Origin: Rhodobiaceae bacterium
GTDB lineage: Bacteria; Pseudomonadota; Alphaproteobacteria; Rhizobiales; Aestuariivirgaceae
Assembly: GCA_009885825.1 (NCBI GenBank)
Contig: VFJY01000013.1
Location: forward strand, 1-40,577
Direction: 5' to 3'
DNA: 40,577 nucleotides
The notes under the pieces were generated by a model that was given only the letters and a program-made list of their open reading frames with translations, was not told the origin of the DNA and searched no databases. Both the position numbers and the translations under genes were made by a program. Below, piece after piece: positions 37,049 to 40,577 of the stretch (the stretch's first letter is position 1; every line of letters starts with the position of its first letter).

Positions 37049-38428
37049 TCAATCCAGAGGCCGGAGATCTTCCAGCAGTGTTGGCAGATATTCGGCGACG
37101 GTGGGATGGATGTGCATGGTGCGCGAAATCGCGGTGTAAGGTGCGCCCACAGACATGATATCGAGAAATGCATGCACCACTTCGTCGCCATTCAGGCCCA
37201 GGATGGCAGCGCCAAGAACCTTCCTGCTTTCCGCTTCAACGACGACCTTCATGAAACCTTGGGTTTCGCTGCGCTCGCGAGCCCGACCAATCGACGTCAT
37301 CATGCGCTTGGCGACAAGCGCCTTGATGCCTTTGGCCTTCACTTCTTTTTCGGTCATTCCGACACGGCCCAAAGGAGGATCGACAAAGAGCCCATAACAC
37401 GGGATGCGGTCAGAAATTCTCCGCGGATCATCATCGAAGAGATTGGCGGCAACAATTTCAAAGTCATTATATGAGGTATGCGTGAAGGCGCCGCGGCCAT
37501 TGACATCACCGATCGCCCATACGCCCTCCACGTTGGTGCGGCACTGGTCGTCGACAGTGATGAAGCCCTTTGAATCTGTCACAATACCCGCCTTGTCGAG
37601 GCCGAGATCATCGGTATTGGGTTTGCGGCCAACCGCTACAAACAAATGACTGCCGTTGATGTGAGGTGCTCCTGCGCTACAGTCCAGACCCATGGAAATT
37701 GTGTTATTTTTCTTCTCTACGGACAAACACTTGGCATTCAGCCGCACGTCGATTCCTTCCGCTTCGAGAATTTCCCGTACCGCATCAGATACATCGGCGT
37801 CCTCGCGCGCGATCAGGCGCTCCGCCATCTCAACCACGGTGACACGTGAACCGAAACGGCGGAAAGCTTGGGCGAACTCGAGGCCTATGTAACTGCCGCC
37901 CACGATGAGAAGGTGCTCTGGGATATAGTCTACGTCCAGCAGAGAACTGTTGGTGAAATATGGAACGGCATCGAGCCCTGGCATGTCCGGCACGAAGGCG
38001 CGGCCACCGGTATTGATGAATATCTTGTCGGCCGCCAGAATCTCGCCATTGACGCTCACGGTTTTGGGGCCAATGAAGCGGGCGTGAGCACGGTAGACTT
38101 TGCCGTTTTCAAGACTTTCCATCCATTGCATTACGCCATCGCGCGATCTGGCAATAATGGCATCTTTCCGCGCCTTCACGCGCTTCATGTCGACTTTGAC
38201 TGTGTCACCGATATCAACGCCGTATTCCGCAGCTCGACGTGCCATGTGGGCAACATAGGCGCTGGCGACGTATGTCTTGGTTGGAACGCACCCCGAGTTG
38301 ACGCAGGTGCCACCAAAATTATTGCGTTCAATAACTGCGACCTTCTTGCCATTTTGTGCAAAGCGTTCGGCCAGTGACGGTCCGGACTGGCCCGAACCGA
38401 TTATAATGGCATCGAATTTAGTGGTCAT
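37049..38428 (-). CDS. Class-I pyridine nucleotide-disulfide oxidoreductase
   Basis: A 459-residue FAD enzyme of the mercuric/glutathione reductase superfamily. FAD-binding GSGQSG is at 11-16. The redox pair Cys42/Cys47 lies in GTCVNSGCVPTK. The NAD(P)-binding site is LLIVGGSYIGLEFAQ (about 174-188), and the second FAD site is VEGVWAIGDVNGRG. The dimerisation domain carries the His of HIHPTVAEYLPTLL near the C-terminus. Both cysteines and the C-terminal histidine are present, so disulfide exchange is plausible. No MerA-type N-terminal metal domain or C-terminal Cys pair is present, so mercury reduction is not supported. It overlaps the DUF1622 gene by 11 bases and is last in the operon. Confidence 0.9.
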   Translation of the reverse strand: MTTKFDAIIIGSGQSGPSLAERFAQNGKKVAVIERNNFGGTCVNSGCVPTKTYVASAYVAHMARRAAEYGVDIGDTVKVDMKRVKARKDAIIARSRDGVMQWMESLENGKVYRAHARFIGPKTVSVNGEILAADKIFINTGGRAFVPDMPGLDAVPYFTNSSLLDVDYIPEHLLIVGGSYIGLEFAQAFRRFGSRVTVVEMAERLIAREDADVSDAVREILEAEGIDVRLNAKCLSVEKKNNTISMGLDCSAGAPHINGSHLFVAVGRKPNTDDLGLDKAGIVTDSKGFITVDDQCRTNVEGVWAIGDVNGRGAFTHTSYNDFEIVAANLFDDDPRRISDRIPCYGLFVDPPLGRVGMTEKEVKAKGIKALVAKRMMTSIGRARERSETQGFMKVVVEAESRKVLGAAILGLNGDEVVHAFLDIMSVGAPYTAISRTMHIHPTVAEYLPTLLEDLRPLD

Positions 38429-38801
38429 GATCTTTCACCTTATGTGTATTCCTTGCAATTTGCCATGGCCAACGGCCATCGATTTCAACCACCAGAGTCC
38501 AGCTCAGAAAAGTCCGCACAGCGACGAGGCCGGCGAGTACGCCAATACTCATGAAGGTCGCTTCGAGGGCGATGGTCTTCACGATATCCGCAGCGACCAG
38601 CATCTCCAGTCCCAACAGCAAAGACCGGCCAATGCGCCCTTTGTAACTGTCATAGTGCTGCTCTTCCTTGGGCTGAAACAAAAAGTAGAACGTCGACCAG
38701 ATGATGCCGGCAACAATAATCACGACGCCGACGACGTCGATTCCGAGGCCAATGGCGCCAATCCAATTTTCGATCAATGCTTCGAGGGACAATACATTCA
38801 T
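38418..38801 (-). CDS. DUF1622 membrane protein
   Basis: A 127-residue inner-membrane protein with three hydrophobic spans (about 14-37, 64-82 and 86-105). The DUF1622 pattern is clear: GIDVVGVVIIVAG, then YKGRIGRSLLLGLEMLVAADIVKT and ATFMSIGVLAGLVAVRTFLSW. No function is established for the family. Its stop overlaps the oxidoreductase start by 11 bases and its start lies two bases after the patatin stop, so the three are translationally coupled. A link to membrane redox or lipid homeostasis is only inferred from neighbours. Confidence 0.9.
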   Translation of the reverse strand: MNVLSLEALIENWIGAIGLGIDVVGVVIIVAGIIWSTFYFLFQPKEEQHYDSYKGRIGRSLLLGLEMLVAADIVKTIALEATFMSIGVLAGLVAVRTFLSWTLVVEIDGRWPWQIARNTHKVKDHDH

Positions 38802-38803
38802 TG

Positions 38804-40027
38804 TCAGACCGTCGCTGCAGCACTTTTCGATGTTTCCGGTTGTGTCGTCGGTGTGGATCCATTCTGTTTGTAGTCTGTTTCATCGTTGCGCGCTGGATTG
38901 TGCAGAATAACTCCCTCAAGCGGGTCGAATTCTCCTACCCAAGGAGCACGTTCAATGGCGTTCAACGTGTTGGCATAGCCCGCCTCCCAGCGCTGACGGA
39001 TTCCTGAAGGGCTGAAATCAACATCCTTGGTATGATTTTCATTGGCAAGGCTGGGAGCCAGAAGCCGAACGATATGCATTTGCGTGACACAGCCCCAACC
39101 TGCCAATTCGCGCACAGCAGGGCTGCTGCGTTCGGGTTCCGGAATTTGCGCGGCCAACTGCTTGATGACGTGGCGCAGGCGATGAGTCTGCAACTGGCGT
39201 TCGATATGGTTTGCCACGCGGCTTGAATACTGAACGTCCTTCTGCCGGTGAAGCACTTCCCCAATGGTCTCGGGTTCAGGCCCCACGGGATTCCATACGT
39301 GAACCGCAAAAATCAGCGAATTCCGGCGCGGATTATCGTCAAATACGATTTCAGTCGGCGTGTTGGAGAGAATGCCGCCGTCCCAATAAAGCTCGCCGTC
39401 AACACGGACCGCAGGAAATGCCGGAGGTAGAGCGCCCGACGCCATGATGTGCTTGACCCCGAGTTCCATGTCACGGCCGTCAAAGTAGCGCATCTGGCTG
39501 GTGCACACGTGCGCGGCACCTACGGTGAGCCGTGGCTTGCAACGGTTGATTAGCTGGAAGTCGACGAGTTCAAGTAATGTCTTTTCAAGTGGCGCCGTCG
39601 AATAGTATCCGGCATGTTCCGCGCCGAGAACCGTGTTTTGCCCCAATGAAGCAGCAAGATTTGGAGTGAAAAAATTGGGAACGCCGCTGACCACTGTATT
39701 CAGGTATGACAATGATTGCGTAAGTTGCGGCCACGCCGATCCTGAATTCCAAATCGACTTGTGCGACATGCGCCGCCAGAATTCTTCAAGCCGTGGCAAG
39801 CGGTTTTTAGGTTCATTGCCCGCGATCAGGCTGGCGTTGATGGCGCCGATCGAGGTGCCGATGATCCAGTCCGGTTCAATGCCCGCTTCATGCAAGGCTT
39901 GATAAACGCCCGCCTGATAAGCTCCAAGCGCGCCACCGCCCTGAAACACGAGCACGATCTGCCCAGGACCCGATGCCGATTGTTTGCCATTGGCCGGTTT
40001 CGTCGTCGCTTTGAATTCGTTCTTCAT
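38804..40027 (-). CDS. Patatin-like phospholipase with DUF3734-type C-terminus
   Basis: A 407-residue protein. The patatin domain has the oxyanion loop QGGGALGAY (29-37), the nucleophile Ser59 in GTSIG (57-61) and the catalytic Asp216 in DGG (216-218); the dyad is complete. The C-terminal part (about 225-370), with FAVHVWNPVG and the Arg/His-rich HIERQLQTHRLRHVIKQL, matches the DUF3734 extension. Such enzymes hydrolyse phospholipid or polyester ester bonds. There is no signal peptide, so it acts in the cytoplasm or at the inner membrane. It lies 21 bases after 3-hydroxybutyrate dehydrogenase; this repeated pairing suggests a role in poly-3-hydroxybutyrate or lipid turnover, but the substrate is not shown by the sequence. 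Confidence 0.9.
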   Translation of the reverse strand: MKNEFKATTKPANGKQSASGPGQIVLVFQGGGALGAYQAGVYQALHEAGIEPDWIIGTSIGAINASLIAGNEPKNRLPRLEEFWRRMSHKSIWNSGSAWPQLTQSLSYLNTVVSGVPNFFTPNLAASLGQNTVLGAEHAGYYSTAPLEKTLLELVDFQLINRCKPRLTVGAAHVCTSQMRYFDGRDMELGVKHIMASGALPPAFPAVRVDGELYWDGGILSNTPTEIVFDDNPRRNSLIFAVHVWNPVGPEPETIGEVLHRQKDVQYSSRVANHIERQLQTHRLRHVIKQLAAQIPEPERSSPAVRELAGWGCVTQMHIVRLLAPSLANENHTKDVDFSPSGIRQRWEAGYANTLNAIERAPWVGEFDPLEGVILHNPARNDETDYKQNGSTPTTQPETSKSAAATV

Positions 40028-40048
40028 TTTACTCTCCCAATTCTATTT

Positions 40049-40577
40049 TTATTGAGCGGTCCAACCGCCTTCGATTGGCAATGCCGTACCGGTGATGGAT
40101 GCGGCAGCGCCAGTGCAGAGAAACACTGCAAGCGCGCCGATCTGCTCGGTCGTTACGAATTGCTTTGTCGGCTGGGCGTGCAGAAGCACATTTTTGATAA
40201 CTTCATCTTCGCTGATTCCGCGCGCCCTGGCCGTTTCCGGAATCTGTTTTTGAACCAGAGGTGTCAACACATAGCCGGGGCAAATCGCGTTGACAGTAAT
40301 CCCAAATTCCGCGGTTTCGAGCGCCACCGTCTTGGTCAGACCGAGCACGCCGTGCTTGGCCGCGACATAAGCTGATTTGAAGGGTGACGCCACGAGCCCG
40401 TGAGCGGAGGCGATGTTAATGATGCGGCCCCATTTCCGGGCCTTCATTTCCGACACGACGGCACGGATTCCATGGAAAGCGGAAGAAAGATCGATGGCGA
40501 TGATCGCATCCCACTTCGCCGGTGGAAATGTCTCGATTGCTTCGAAATGCTGGATTCCGGCATTGTTAACGAGAACG
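40049..40577 (-). CDS. bdhA: 3-hydroxybutyrate dehydrogenase (partial, start outside window)
   Basis: The C-terminal 175 residues are present; the N-terminus lies beyond the right edge. It is an SDR-family enzyme that interconverts 3-hydroxybutyrate and acetoacetate with NAD. Visible motifs are NNAG (at the window edge, LVNNAGIQHFE), the catalytic Ser in IINIASAHGLVASPFKSAY, the YxxxK pair in SAYVAAKHG, and ICPGYVLTPLV. The end (SITGTALPIEGGWTAQ) is typical of BDH. The motif IASAHGLVASP and the end together favour BDH over other SDR enzymes. The reading frame is open to base 40577. It is the first visible gene of the minus-strand operon continuing with the patatin protein. Confidence 0.92.
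   Translation of the reverse strand, partial: VLVNNAGIQHFEAIETFPPAKWDAIIAIDLSSAFHGIRAVVSEMKARKWGRIINIASAHGLVASPFKSAYVAAKHGVLGLTKTVALETAEFGITVNAICPGYVLTPLVQKQIPETARARGISEDEVIKNVLLHAQPTKQFVTTEQIGALAVFLCTGAAASITGTALPIEGGWTAQ

Overview
The window looks like a chromosomal segment from an alphaproteobacterium of the order Hyphomicrobiales (Rhizobiales). The grounds are a complete PhyR-NepR-EcfG general stress response (GSR) core, an HWE-family histidine kinase, a 2.8-kilo-residue NdvB-type cyclic beta-1,2-glucan synthase, and short proteins and palindromic repeats typical of that order. Genus and species cannot be read from the sequence.

Region 1 (1-14.9 kb) opens with a tRNA-Arg(CCG) and is then almost entirely a GSR neighbourhood. 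Its effectors are small: PRC-barrel proteins, a holin-like/DUF3618 operon, DUF3309 plus an AI-2E-type permease, CsbD, a DUF892 ferritin-like protein and several very short membrane proteins. Among them sit the regulators: a PAS-HWE kinase with a stand-alone receiver, the ecfG-nepR pair divergent from phyR, and a CHASE3 hybrid kinase. By eye I found 12 exact EcfG-type promoters (GGAAC, 16 or 17 bases, CGTT) and 4 with one changed -10 base. All lie between genes. About 0.6 exact matches would be expected by chance in 40.6 kb on both strands with uniform base composition and both spacings. One exact promoter (13751-13775) has no gene downstream but leads to a 13-bp hairpin, so it is a candidate GSR small RNA.

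Region 2 (15.0-25.1 kb) is envelope glucan synthesis: ndvB, then a small protein divergent from galU. GalU makes the UDP-glucose that NdvB polymerises. galU has an exact EcfG promoter, which ties precursor supply to the stress response.

Region 3 (25.1-36.5 kb) starts with about 1.2 kb without a convincing gene, containing repeated AATTT-CCCTG motifs. It continues with a periplasmic protein made of two ClpP/crotonase-like halves, a Calx-beta-repeat autotransporter, a flavin monooxygenase, a TPR-like secreted protein, a membrane-anchored small protein and an SRPBCC protein. Rhizobiales-type intergenic repeats follow. No EcfG promoters were found here.

Region 4 (36.5-40.6 kb) has a small secreted protein and a tight minus-strand operon: 3-hydroxybutyrate dehydrogenase (cut by the window end), a patatin-like phospholipase, a DUF1622 membrane protein and a class-I flavoprotein disulfide oxidoreductase.

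As a whole, the first 25 kb reads as one regulon in one place: sensor kinases feed PhyR, PhyR removes NepR from EcfG, and EcfG switches on neighbouring envelope-protective genes, microproteins and probably an sRNA. Functions are inferred from sequence motifs and family knowledge; no database search was possible.
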